In this document: piece after piece, positions 38,192-46,518 of the stretch | How positions within the stretch are numbered: the first letter of the stretch is position 1 | Layout: each line of letters begins with the position of its first letter | Assembly: GCF_026191675.1 (NCBI RefSeq) | Contig: NZ_JAKRRY010000003.1 | Span: 240,810 to 304,809 of the forward strand | From: Vibrio qingdaonensis | GTDB lineage: Bacteria; Pseudomonadota; Gammaproteobacteria; Enterobacterales; Vibrionaceae | Direction of reading: 5' to 3' | DNA length: 64,000 nucleotides | Translations under genes and position numbers: made by a program | The notes under the pieces: model-generated | What the model saw: only the letters and a program-made list of their open reading frames with translations | Databases searched by the model: none | Told to the model about the DNA's origin: nothing

Positions 38192-38743
38192 GTGGCCAAA
38201 CCCGCCGTATTTTTGGATCGTGATGGCGTGATAAACGTTGATCATGGTTATGTCAGTGATGAGCATGATTTTGAGTACATCGATGGTGTATTTGAAGCGG
38301 CCAAAAAATTAAAACAGCTTGGCTATATGCTGGTGGTGGTGACCAACCAGTCCGGCGTCGCTCGTGGTATGTTTTCTGAAGACCGCTTCATGTCATTGAC
38401 ACAATGGATGGATTGGAATTTTAGCGACAATGGTGTGGAGTTAGATGGGATTTATTACTGTCCTCATCATCCCGAGCATGGTATTGGCGAATATAAGCAA
38501 GACTGTGAATGTCGTAAGCCAAAACCGGGTATGTTTATTTCAGCGCGCGATTTTCTTGATATTGATATGGCGAACTCTGTCATGGTGGGCGATAAAGCTG
38601 AAGATTTGATGGCAGCCGAAGCGGCTGGGGTGACAACCAAAATTTTGGTCAGAACCGGCAAGCCGGTAACTGAGCGTGGTGAAAGTATTGCTTCAGTGGT
38701 GTTAGATAGTATTCGTGACGTGCCGGCTTATCTTGCCAAATAA
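38192..38743 (+). CDS. gmhB: D-glycero-beta-D-manno-heptose 1,7-bisphosphate 7-phosphatase GmhB
   Basis: Removes the 7-phosphate in heptose synthesis for lipopolysaccharide core. The 183 residues show the HAD motif [15 protein letters not shown] near the N-terminus and the zinc cluster [20 protein letters not shown] near residue 90. The start is a GTG at 38192. It is divergent from metN, as in E. coli. Confidence 0.96.
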   Translation: MAKPAVFLDRDGVINVDHGYVSDEHDFEYIDGVFEAAKKLKQLGYMLVVVTNQSGVARGMFSEDRFMSLTQWMDWNFSDNGVELDGIYYCPHHPEHGIGEYKQDCECRKPKPGMFISARDFLDIDMANSVMVGDKAEDLMAAEAAGVTTKILVRTGKPVTERGESIASVVLDSIRDVPAYLAK

Positions 38744-38837
38744 ACTGCCCGTATGACTAGGCTACTTGAATCATAGCCTTTACGTGAATGCGACAAGAAA
38801 GGAAAACGGGCTACGGAACTGAATGACTGACTAAGGT

Positions 38838-38871
38838 TATGATGGCGATAAAGCTATGATGGCGATAAAGC
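38838..38871 (+). repeat. 17-bp tandem duplication before the lipoprotein gene
   Basis: TATGATGGCGATAAAGC occurs twice in perfect tandem (38838-38854 and 38855-38871), just before the AAAGGAG ribosome site of the next gene. Confidence 0.92.
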
Positions 38872-38889
38872 AAAGGAGTGCAGATAAAT

Positions 38890-39264
38890 ATGAACGTCAA
38901 TAAATGGCAGTACTTGCTGGTAGGCAGCGTACTTAGTGTTGTTGCTGGTTGTAGTCAACATGCTGCCGAGACCGAGCAAAGTGCAAACTCACTGTATCAG
39001 AACGATGCAAGCCGTGAGCTTTCTTCGACTTTGTATCAATGTGAATCGGCTGAATTTGTGGTTACGGCTTTAGATGATGAGCAAGTGCTAGTGCTTATTG
39101 ATGGCACAGAAAATCACTTACATCGTGTGCCTTCTGCATCTGGAGTGAAATATACACTAGATGGCCAGCTAGAAAATGATGCGGAAGTGGCACTGTTTAC
39201 CAAAGGTAAGCAGGCAATACTGACGATATCAGGTCAAACGTATAATGGCTGTATGACGAAATAA
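38890..39264 (+). CDS. MliC-like C-type lysozyme inhibitor lipoprotein
   Basis: A 124-residue lipoprotein. The signal ends in the lipobox VVAGC, lipidated Cys at residue 21. The mature part has the MliC/PliC pattern: YQC, then a SASGVKYTLDG segment, LFTKGKQAILT and YNGC, so a disulfide between the two Cys is likely. These proteins inhibit host C-type lysozymes at the outer membrane. The ATG at 38890 follows AAAGGAG; an upstream GTG at 38878 is less likely. Immediately upstream is a 17-bp tandem repeat. Function is inferred from the family pattern. Confidence 0.75.
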   Translation: MNVNKWQYLLVGSVLSVVAGCSQHAAETEQSANSLYQNDASRELSSTLYQCESAEFVVTALDDEQVLVLIDGTENHLHRVPSASGVKYTLDGQLENDAEVALFTKGKQAILTISGQTYNGCMTK

Positions 39265-39284
39265 CGTCAAAGATTGAAGGTAAT

Positions 39285-40229
39285 ATGAGCAAGAAACTCA
39301 CTATTTTGGACATTGCTAAACTCTCTGGTGTTGGGAAATCGACGGTTTCTAGGGTGCTCACTAAGGATCCTAAAGTGAAGCCCGATACGAGGCAGAAAGT
39401 TGAGGCGATTATTGCCGAGCATGGTTATGTGCCGTCTAAATCCGCCCAGTCAATGCGCAGTGGTGGCAACCCCAAGGTTATTGGCGTCATTATTTCTCGT
39501 TTGGATTCCCCTTCAGAAAACAAAGCGGTGAGCGGCATGCTCAGCGTATTGTACGCAGCTGGTTATGACGTTGTGATCATGGAAAGTCAGTTCGATCCAG
39601 AAAAAACCAATGAGCACCTGACGGTGTTACGCAAGCGTAATGTGGATGGTGTCATTGTTTTTGGTTTCACTTCTCTTGATGTGGACGAGGTGAGCCGTTG
39701 GCAATCGAAAGCGGTGGTGATTGCGATGGACACTGATAAAGTATCGTCGATTAATTATGACAACCAAGGGCTCATTCGGTCTGTACTCAGTAAGTTGGCG
39801 ACAGATGGTTTAACGAATTTGGCCTTTATTGGCGTCGATCCTACAGATAAAACTACAGGGTTAGCACGTTTAACGGCTTATCAGGAGTGGTGTGAAGAGC
39901 AGGGAGTTGCGCTTTGCTACCAGACCGGAGCGCTTCACCATGACAGTGCTTACCATTTAGTGGATAAAGTGATTAGTACTCAGTTGCAAGCACTGGTTTG
40001 TGCCAGTGACACGTTAGCACTTGGCGCGGTGAAACGCTTGCAGGAATTGGGTCGCGAAGATGTTGTGGTAACCGGTATTGGTGGCAATGAGCTTCTCTCA
40101 TTTCTTTTCCCCAAAGTGTATAGCATTGACCCAGGTTACCAACAAGCTGGCAGTAAAGCCGCTCACTTGTTGATCAGTCAGCTAGAACAGGGAGAATCTA
40201 TTCAGCACCTCACTCAAGAAGCCGTTTGA
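39285..40229 (+). CDS. treR: Trehalose operon repressor TreR (LacI family)
   Basis: Represses the trehalose PTS genes until trehalose-6-phosphate binds. The 314 residues have the LacI helix-turn-helix LTILDIAKLSGVGKSTVSRV near the N-terminus, then a sugar-binding domain. It is on the same strand as treB and treC, 236 bp upstream, and two TreR-type operators lie between them. Confidence 0.93.
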   Translation: MSKKLTILDIAKLSGVGKSTVSRVLTKDPKVKPDTRQKVEAIIAEHGYVPSKSAQSMRSGGNPKVIGVIISRLDSPSENKAVSGMLSVLYAAGYDVVIMESQFDPEKTNEHLTVLRKRNVDGVIVFGFTSLDVDEVSRWQSKAVVIAMDTDKVSSINYDNQGLIRSVLSKLATDGLTNLAFIGVDPTDKTTGLARLTAYQEWCEEQGVALCYQTGALHHDSAYHLVDKVISTQLQALVCASDTLALGAVKRLQELGREDVVVTGIGGNELLSFLFPKVYSIDPGYQQAGSKAAHLLISQLEQGESIQHLTQEAV

Positions 40230-40314
40230 CGTCAGCGACTTCCTTTCGTTGATCTTTCTCATTATTAACAACAAACGCTGTAAATTTGACCAAAGAGTGT
40301 GATCATGCTCAATT

Positions 40315-40332
40315 AATGGGAATGTTCCCATT
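40315..40332. promoter_or_regulatory. TreR operator 1
   Basis: AATGGGAATGTTCCCATT is an inverted repeat with 8-bp arms around TG. It fits the GGGAA/TTCCC half-sites of TreR operators. Confidence 0.8.
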
Positions 40333-40374
40333 TTGTAAGGTGCGTTCTGGTGGCACACTGTGCTTACTCTCTTT

Positions 40375-40388
40375 TGGGAATGTTCCCA
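40375..40388. promoter_or_regulatory. TreR operator 2
   Basis: TGGGAATGTTCCCA repeats the core of operator 1, centred 58 bp downstream. It overlaps the -35 element TTCCCA of the likely treB promoter. Confidence 0.8.
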
Positions 40389-40412
40389 TTATTGAGGTGA
40401 AGATACTATAAT
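40383..40412 (+). promoter_or_regulatory. treB promoter
   Basis: -10 TATAAT (40407-40412) is a perfect consensus; TTCCCA at 40383-40388 fits a -35 position with an 18-bp spacer. The -35 lies within TreR operator 2. Confidence 0.65.
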
Positions 40413-40465
40413 TCATTAGAGGTGAGCGGAGATTCATCTCAATTATCAGAAAAGGTCTGTATACG

Positions 40466-41890
40466 ATGAGCCATATAGCCAAACAAGATGTTGCTGCCAT
40501 CATTGACGGTGTCGGGGGGCAAGAGAATATTGCCAGTGTCAGTCACTGTCTTACTCGTCTTCGTTTTGTATTAAACGATACCGACAAAGCCGATAAGCGT
40601 GCCTTAGAAGCGCTTAAATTAGTAAAAGGGTGCTTTACTAATGCTGGTCAATTTCAGGTCGTGATAGGTACTGAAGTCGATGAGGTTTATAAACTCCTGA
40701 TTGCCATGACGGGTAAAAGTGAGTCTTCAAAAGATGAAGCTAAAGTTGCCGCACGAAGCAACATGAACATTATAGAGCGCGGTATCTCTCACCTTGCTGA
40801 GATTTTTGTTCCGCTGTTACCTGCGATTATTACCGGTGGTTTAATTCTGGGCTTTCGTAATGTTATTGGCGACATTCGAATGTTTGATGGTCAAACGTTA
40901 ACAGAAATTAGCCAGTTTTGGGCCACGGTACACTCTTTCTTATGGTTAATTGGTGAAGCCATATTCTTCTTCTTACCCGTTGGTGTTTGTTGGTCTACCG
41001 TTAAAAAATTAGGTGGTACGCCGATTTTGGGGATTACCTTAGGGGTCACCTTGGTGTCACCACAATTGATGAATGCTTACCTTATTGGTAAACAAGTACC
41101 TGAAGTCTGGGACTTTGGACTATTTGTTATCGAGAAAGTTGGGTATCAAGCGCAAGTGATCCCAGCGATGTTAGCGGGCGTGGCGTTAGCGTTCATTGAG
41201 ACGCATTTAAAGCGTATCGTACCGAGTTACCTCTACTTGGTCGTCGTACCTTTTGTATCCATTATCTTATCCGTTGTGCTCGCTCACGCTCTGATTGGCC
41301 CTTTTGGTCGAGTGCTTGGTGATGGCGTAGCCTTCGCAGCTCAAGCGGCGATGACTGGGGATTTTGCGGTACTTGGTGCCATTGTTTTTGGTTTTTTCTA
41401 CGCTCCTTTGGTCATTACAGGGATTCACCACACCACCAATGCTGTTGATCTTCAGTTGATGCAAGAGTTGGGTGGCACACCAATCTGGCCATTGATTGCG
41501 TTGTCAAATATCGCACAAGCATCGGCTGTCGTTGGCATCATCATTATTAGTAAGCGAGAAGGTGAGCGAGATATCTCAGTTCCCGCTGCTATCTCGGCTT
41601 ATTTAGGGGTCACCGAGCCTGCTATGTATGGCATCAACTTGAAGTACAAGTTCCCAATGCTTAGCGCCATGATTGGCAGTGCGGCAGCCGCGGCGATTTG
41701 TGGGAGCGCTGGTGTGATGGCAAATGGGATCGGTGTGGGTGGTTTGCCAGGCATCTTATCTATTCAGCCTCAGTATTGGACCGTTTATCTCGTGGCTATG
41801 CTGGTGGCTATCGTGATTCCTATCATGCTTACGTTATTTATGTACAAGAGAGCTCAGTCTAAAGGTGAGCTTGAACTCGCCAATGCATAA
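40466..41890 (+). CDS. treB: PTS trehalose transporter subunit IIBC, TreB
   Basis: Imports trehalose as trehalose-6-phosphate. The 474 residues comprise an N-terminal IIB domain with the phosphorylated Cys28 (SVSHCLTRLR) and a membrane IIC domain from about residue 100, with the characteristic GIHHTTNAVDLQ near residue 315. There is no IIA domain, so phosphate probably comes from IIA-Glc. Confidence 0.95.
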   Translation: MSHIAKQDVAAIIDGVGGQENIASVSHCLTRLRFVLNDTDKADKRALEALKLVKGCFTNAGQFQVVIGTEVDEVYKLLIAMTGKSESSKDEAKVAARSNMNIIERGISHLAEIFVPLLPAIITGGLILGFRNVIGDIRMFDGQTLTEISQFWATVHSFLWLIGEAIFFFLPVGVCWSTVKKLGGTPILGITLGVTLVSPQLMNAYLIGKQVPEVWDFGLFVIEKVGYQAQVIPAMLAGVALAFIETHLKRIVPSYLYLVVVPFVSIILSVVLAHALIGPFGRVLGDGVAFAAQAAMTGDFAVLGAIVFGFFYAPLVITGIHHTTNAVDLQLMQELGGTPIWPLIALSNIAQASAVVGIIIISKREGERDISVPAAISAYLGVTEPAMYGINLKYKFPMLSAMIGSAAAAAICGSAGVMANGIGVGGLPGILSIQPQYWTVYLVAMLVAIVIPIMLTLFMYKRAQSKGELELANA

Positions 41891-41897
41891 CATTTCA

Positions 41898-41925
41898 AGG
41901 CTCGTATCTGCGAGCCTATTTTTCC
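41898..41925 (+). terminator. Terminator-like hairpin between treB and treC
   Basis: The stem AGGCTCG / CGAGCCT with a 6-nt loop is followed by ATTTTTCC. It lies inside the treB-treC operon, so it may only partly stop transcription and lower treC relative to treB. Confidence 0.65.
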
Positions 41926-41950
41926 TTTTTAAAGTGTAAGTGAGACGGTG

Positions 41951-43636
41951 ATGGGTTTACAGGCTCAGCAACAATGGTGGAAAACCGCCACAATCTATCA
42001 AATTTATCCGAAAAGCTTTTGTGATAGCGGTAGTAAAGGGATCGGGGATATTAAGGGGATCACCTCTAAACTCGATTATTTGCAGAACTTGGGGGTCGAC
42101 GCCATTTGGCTTACACCGATTTATGCGTCACCAATGATCGATAACGGTTATGATATTTCTGATTATTACGCGATCAATCCTGACTTCGGTAGCATGGCAG
42201 ACTTTGATGAACTGTTGGCACAAGCGCATCAACGCGGTATCCGTTTAGTAATGGATATTGTGGTTAATCATACCTCTACCGAGCATCAATGGTTTCAATC
42301 CGCCCTTGGAGACAAAGATAGCCCGTATCGAGACTACTATATTTGGAAACCAAACCAAGATGGTTCGCTACCGAATAACTGGCAGTCCAAGTTTGGTGGC
42401 TCGGCTTGGAAGCTGGATGAGAAAACCGATGAGTACTTTCTTCATTTGTTTGCACAAGAACAAGCGGATTTAAACTGGGAGAACCCGGCAGTACGGGAAG
42501 AAGTCAAACAAGTTATTGAGTTCTGGGCGAAAAAAGGCGTGGATGGTTTTCGCCTCGATGTCATTAATCTTATTTCTAAGCAACAAACCTTTTTGGACGA
42601 TGATGAGGGTGATGGGCGACGCTTTTATACCGATGGCCCACGAGTACACGAGTATCTGCAAGAAATTAGTGAAGCGGTATTCCAAAAATATGGCTCTGTG
42701 ACGGTGGGTGAAATGTCTTCGACAACCCTAGAGCATTGCCAGCAATACAGCGCGCAAGATGGCAAAGAGCTGTCAATGGTGTTTAACTTTCACCACCTTA
42801 AAGTCGATTATCCGAATGGAGAAAAGTGGCGTCTTGCTCCATTTGATTTCATCGAATTAAAGCGAATCTTCAATCATTGGCAAACAGGACTCAATGGTTG
42901 TGGTTGGGGGGCGTTATTTTGGTGTAACCATGACCAACCTCGGGTGGTAAGCCGCCTTGGTGACGACACGCTCTACCGGAATGAGTCGGCAAAAATGCTC
43001 GCAGCTTCGATTCATCTGATGCAGGGAACACCTTATATTTATCAAGGTGAAGAAATCGGTATGACCAACCCAGGTTTTAGTGAGCTATCGCAGTATAGAG
43101 ATGTGGAAACCCTGACGATGTATCGTGTGATGCAACAAGCGGGACAGTACAGTCACGATGAAATCATGTCCATCTTACAGCAAAAATCACGAGACAACTC
43201 TCGTACGCCGATGCAGTGGGATGAGAGTGCTCAAGCTGGTTTTACCACCGGTGAGTCTTGGATTGGTGTATCAGACAACTACGCAGAGATTAACGCGGCA
43301 GCCGCTATAGCAGATGAACAGTCAATTTTTTATTTTTATAAGGATTTGATTGCGCTGCGTAAACAGCTCAAAGTCATCACTGATGGTCGTTATGTCGATC
43401 TGTATCCAATGCATGCACAAGTTCATGGTTACATGAGAGAGAACCAAGACAGTCGCTTACTTTGCTTGAACAATTATTATGGCCAAGAGACAACCGTCAC
43501 GCTGCCGGAACACTATGTTTCTCAAAGCGGCAAGGTGGTCGTGGGGAATTATTCGCACTCAGAGGCGCGTATTGAGCTCGAAGCGGAGATAACCTTAAAG
43601 CCGTATCAGACAATGGCGATCTTATTGAAAAAGTAG
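41951..43636 (+). CDS. treC: Alpha,alpha-phosphotrehalase TreC
   Basis: Hydrolyses trehalose-6-phosphate to glucose and glucose-6-phosphate in the cytoplasm. The 561 residues form a GH13 enzyme: LVMDIVVNHTSTEH near residue 95, the nucleophile Asp in GFRLDVINLI near 200, the acid/base Glu in VGEMSS near 255, and CNHDQPR near 325. A GTG three bases earlier could also serve as the start. Confidence 0.96.
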   Translation: MGLQAQQQWWKTATIYQIYPKSFCDSGSKGIGDIKGITSKLDYLQNLGVDAIWLTPIYASPMIDNGYDISDYYAINPDFGSMADFDELLAQAHQRGIRLVMDIVVNHTSTEHQWFQSALGDKDSPYRDYYIWKPNQDGSLPNNWQSKFGGSAWKLDEKTDEYFLHLFAQEQADLNWENPAVREEVKQVIEFWAKKGVDGFRLDVINLISKQQTFLDDDEGDGRRFYTDGPRVHEYLQEISEAVFQKYGSVTVGEMSSTTLEHCQQYSAQDGKELSMVFNFHHLKVDYPNGEKWRLAPFDFIELKRIFNHWQTGLNGCGWGALFWCNHDQPRVVSRLGDDTLYRNESAKMLAASIHLMQGTPYIYQGEEIGMTNPGFSELSQYRDVETLTMYRVMQQAGQYSHDEIMSILQQKSRDNSRTPMQWDESAQAGFTTGESWIGVSDNYAEINAAAAIADEQSIFYFYKDLIALRKQLKVITDGRYVDLYPMHAQVHGYMRENQDSRLLCLNNYYGQETTVTLPEHYVSQSGKVVVGNYSHSEARIELEAEITLKPYQTMAILLKK

Positions 43637-43651
43637 CCATTAAGCTATTAT

Positions 43652-43677
43652 GCCATAAGCCATAAGCCATAAGCCAT
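43652..43677. repeat. 7-bp simple tandem repeat GCCATAA
   Basis: Three perfect copies of GCCATAA plus a partial fourth (GCCAT) follow treC by 15 bp. Not in a coding region. Confidence 0.9.
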
Positions 43678-43706
43678 TTTGGTAAACTAGCGAGGTGTCA
43701 TTAGGT

Positions 43707-43740
43707 AAAAACGCCCTTCAAATTGAGGGGCGTTTTCATT
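43707..43740. terminator. Bidirectional terminator between treC and yitT
   Basis: The stem AAAACGCCC-T-TCAA / TTGA-G-GGGCGTTTT contains one wobble pair; A/T tracts flank it on both sides, between convergent genes. Confidence 0.8.
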
Positions 43741-43741
43741 T

Positions 43742-44341
43742 TTATCCGTAGGTGACCACATACCGAGTCGGTTTGTGATTCATCGCTAAGACAATGTTGA
43801 GTACCACGGCGCCGATAATAGAAACCAAAATAATTGGTGGCGCAACGAAGAAGCAAGAGGCCAGCAAAATAGTACAGTCGATGGCAAGTTGAGTTTTACC
43901 AACAGAGATGCCAAAACGTTCTTGGATAAATAGGCATAGAACATTAAAGCCACCAAGACTGGAGCGATGACGGAATAAGATCAACATGCCTAACCCCATG
44001 AGTAATCCCCCTGCGATTGCGCAGTAAACGGTATTCACATGGTCGACAGACACGACATGATGCATGTTATCGGCAAAAATGGACACGAGCGCACCGGAAA
44101 TGGCACTGCTCATCGCAAAGCGTTTACCAAAGCGTCGCCAGGCTAATAAGTAGAATGGCGTATTGGCGGCAAAATAGAGCATACCGAATGAAATCGGTAG
44201 AAACTGGCTAAGTAATAACGCAAGACCTGTGGTCCCGCCAGTCAGTAATTGAGCCGATTGCAAGAAGAATATGCCTTGGGCCACTATGAAAGTGCCGGTC
44301 AAAATGGCTATCCAGTCTTCTTTACGTGAGTGTTTTTCCAT
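43742..44341 (-). CDS. YitT family membrane protein
   Basis: A 199-residue polytopic protein with about five hydrophobic helices. The family hallmarks LLTGGTTGLALLLSQ (near residue 33) and FRHRSSLGGFNVL (near 123) are present. Starting at ATG 44341; a TTG directly upstream is ignored. Function unknown for the family. In V. cholerae, as I recall, the interval between treC and glyA holds the vps/rbm biofilm genes; here only this gene lies between them. Confidence 0.88.
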   Translation of the reverse strand: MEKHSRKEDWIAILTGTFIVAQGIFFLQSAQLLTGGTTGLALLLSQFLPISFGMLYFAANTPFYLLAWRRFGKRFAMSSAISGALVSIFADNMHHVVSVDHVNTVYCAIAGGLLMGLGMLILFRHRSSLGGFNVLCLFIQERFGISVGKTQLAIDCTILLASCFFVAPPIILVSIIGAVVLNIVLAMNHKPTRYVVTYG

Positions 44342-44689
44342 CAAGTTAAAAATCTTCCGATAGTAATTGGCGGCAATAGTATTAAAAAGATGATCGTTTC
44401 GATAGCTAGGAGGGGAAAATTACGGTAAACCTATGTAATTCAATTTTTACACACTGTAAAAGGAATTATTGACACTTTAGGTTGCTAATGGGGTTATTTT
44501 CTTGCCGTACATGATGCAACCTAACGTTCACTATGAAGAAACTGCATGAAAAAGATCCATTTTTTCCTTTATGACCTAGATCAAATTATGTATTATGCGA
44601 TTCATCAAACGTGGTGACGAAAACGTTTGCTTTTGGTCATTGTGTGGTTTTTTTGAAACTTTCAGTACAATCTGAGTCAGGAGATACAG
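44342..44689. other. yitT-glyA divergent control region
   Basis: A 348-bp AT-rich stretch. It holds an inverted repeat TTTTACA-CAC-TGTAAAA at 44445-44461, the PurR box at 44617-44632, a short palindrome TGAAACTTTCA at 44654-44664 next to a -10-like TACAAT at 44666-44671, and the glyA ribosome site CAGGAGA. I see no ORF. Confidence 0.6.
44617..44632. promoter_or_regulatory. PurR box upstream of glyA
   Basis: ACGAAAACGTTTGCTT matches the PurR consensus ACGCAAACGTTTGCGT at 14 of 16 positions. E. coli glyA is also PurR-controlled, as it feeds one-carbon units to purine synthesis. Confidence 0.78.
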
Positions 44690-45940
44690 ATGCTAAAGCG
44701 TGATATGAACATCGCTGATTACGATGCGGAACTATTTGCAGCCATTCAAGAAGAAACTCTTCGCCAAGAAGAGCACATTGAGCTTATTGCTTCGGAAAAC
44801 TACACCAGCCCTCGCGTGATGGAAGCGCAAGGCACGCAATTAACCAATAAGTACGCTGAAGGCTACCCAGGCAAGCGTTACTACGGTGGTTGTGAGTATG
44901 TCGATAAAGCGGAAACATTGGCAATCAATCGTGCATGTGAGCTTTTCGGCTGTGAGTATGCAAACGTTCAGCCACACTCTGGCTCTCAAGCGAACAGTGC
45001 GGTTTATATGGCGCTTTTGAACCCAGGAGATACGGTTTTAGGCATGAGCCTAGCGCACGGTGGTCACTTGACTCACGGTTCTCCAGTAAACTTTTCTGGT
45101 AAGCACTACAATGTCATTCCTTACGGTATTGATGAAGCGGGTCAAATCAACTACGACGAAATGGAACAGTTGGCTGTTGAGCACAAACCAAAAATGATCA
45201 TCGGTGGCTTCTCTGCTTATTCTCAAATCGTTGATTGGGCACGTATGCGTGAAATCGCAGACAAAGTTGGCGCGTACTTCTTTGTTGATATGGCACACGT
45301 TGCCGGCCTTATCGCCGCTGGTGTTTACCCAACACCGGTACCACATGCTCATGTTGTTACAACAACAACGCATAAAACACTTGCTGGCCCACGTGGTGGT
45401 TTGATTCTTTCAAACGCTGGCGAAGACATGTACAAGAAACTGAACTCAGCGGTTTTCCCTGGTGGTCAGGGTGGTCCTCTGATGCATGTGATCGCGGGTA
45501 AAGCGGTAGCGTTTAAAGAAGCGATGGAGCCTGAATTTAAAGCTTATCAACAACGTGTAGTTGATAATGCTAAAGCGATGGTTGCACAATTCCAAGAGCG
45601 TGGTTACAAGATCGTATCTAACTCAACAGAGAACCATTTATTCCTTGTTGACCTGATTGATAAAGACATCACAGGTAAAGAAGCGGATGCGGCTTTGGGC
45701 TCTGCTAACATTACCGTTAATAAAAACTCAGTACCGAACGATCCACGCAGCCCATTTGTAACCTCTGGTATTCGTATTGGTACGCCAGCGATCACACGTC
45801 GTGGTTTCTCTGAAGCTGATGCGAAAGAGTTAGCGAATTGGATGTCAGATGTTCTTGACAATCTTGGCGACGAAGCGGTAATTGCTGCTACAAAAGCGAA
45901 GGTTCTGGACATTTGTAAGCGTCTGCCAGTTTACGCGTAA
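44690..45940 (+). CDS. glyA: Serine hydroxymethyltransferase GlyA
   Basis: Converts serine and tetrahydrofolate to glycine and 5,10-methylene-THF. The 416 residues begin [16 protein letters not shown], like E. coli GlyA. The pyridoxal-phosphate lysine is in [14 protein letters not shown] near residue 229. Start ATG follows CAGGAGATACAG. PurR regulation is suggested by the box upstream. Confidence 0.97.
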   Translation: MLKRDMNIADYDAELFAAIQEETLRQEEHIELIASENYTSPRVMEAQGTQLTNKYAEGYPGKRYYGGCEYVDKAETLAINRACELFGCEYANVQPHSGSQANSAVYMALLNPGDTVLGMSLAHGGHLTHGSPVNFSGKHYNVIPYGIDEAGQINYDEMEQLAVEHKPKMIIGGFSAYSQIVDWARMREIADKVGAYFFVDMAHVAGLIAAGVYPTPVPHAHVVTTTTHKTLAGPRGGLILSNAGEDMYKKLNSAVFPGGQGGPLMHVIAGKAVAFKEAMEPEFKAYQQRVVDNAKAMVAQFQERGYKIVSNSTENHLFLVDLIDKDITGKEADAALGSANITVNKNSVPNDPRSPFVTSGIRIGTPAITRRGFSEADAKELANWMSDVLDNLGDEAVIAATKAKVLDICKRLPVYA

Positions 45941-45973
45941 GTGAGCTAAAAGAACTCTGCTATAACAGGCATT

Positions 45974-46003
45974 AAAAAAACGAGCGTATTAGCTCGTTTT
46001 TTT
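45974..46003 (+). terminator. Terminator after glyA
   Basis: The stem AAAAAAACGAGC / GCTCGTTTTTTT with a 6-nt loop can act on both strands; it lies between convergent glyA and the small lipoprotein gene. Confidence 0.9.
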
Positions 46004-46032
46004 GTGCGTGACGCTTAGCAATTAACGTGAAA

Positions 46033-46362
46033 TTACTTATTTATATTAAGTAACGTGCCAGACTTACACTTGAAGGAGTAGTACTTACGGCTTTCGTTAA
46101 ATTGCCCTAAGCCTTCACCGTTACAGTAATCAATGTTGATATCTCGCATAATTTCCAGCGTTTTCTCACTGTTCATTGAGAACTTCGCGCCATCTTTACA
46201 TACTACTCGAACACGGCCATCATCGCTGACTGAGTAAAGGTTCACTTCGGTATTACATAACTCGAATGAAGCTTCTAAGTAATTGTCTTGTTGCGAGTTT
46301 TGAGCACAACCCGCAATGAGTGTGGCGGCTATGATGGGTAAACCTATTTTAAGCAATTTCAT
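46033..46362 (-). CDS. Small Cys-rich lipoprotein of unknown function
   Basis: 109 residues from ATG 46362. The signal sequence ends in the lipobox LIAGC, lipidated Cys at residue 19. The mature part has four further Cys (ELCN, VVCKDG, DYCNG, FKCKSG), which could form two disulfides in the periplasm. An upstream in-frame extension to 46482 lacks a signal-peptide start and is rejected. I do not recognise the family. It lies between glyA and lipA. Confidence 0.7.
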   Translation of the reverse strand: MKLLKIGLPIIAATLIAGCAQNSQQDNYLEASFELCNTEVNLYSVSDDGRVRVVCKDGAKFSMNSEKTLEIMRDINIDYCNGEGLGQFNESRKYYSFKCKSGTLLNINK

Positions 46363-46518
46363 GCGTACATCCTTGAATGGCTGATGTTTTTCTATAAGCC
46401 TACCTAAAAATGACGAAAATGCGAGTACGAGATTGTCATGATGGTCATTTTTCTTAAAAAAAACACGGATAGTGCAACGCACATCCGTGTTTTTTATGTG
46501 GGGGACTTTTTACGGCGG

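Noticed and set aside
44654..44664. TGAAACTTTCA palindrome as a MetR site for glyA
   Set aside because: MetR sites need a 13-bp TGAA-N5-TTCA spacing; this one has only three bases between half-sites.
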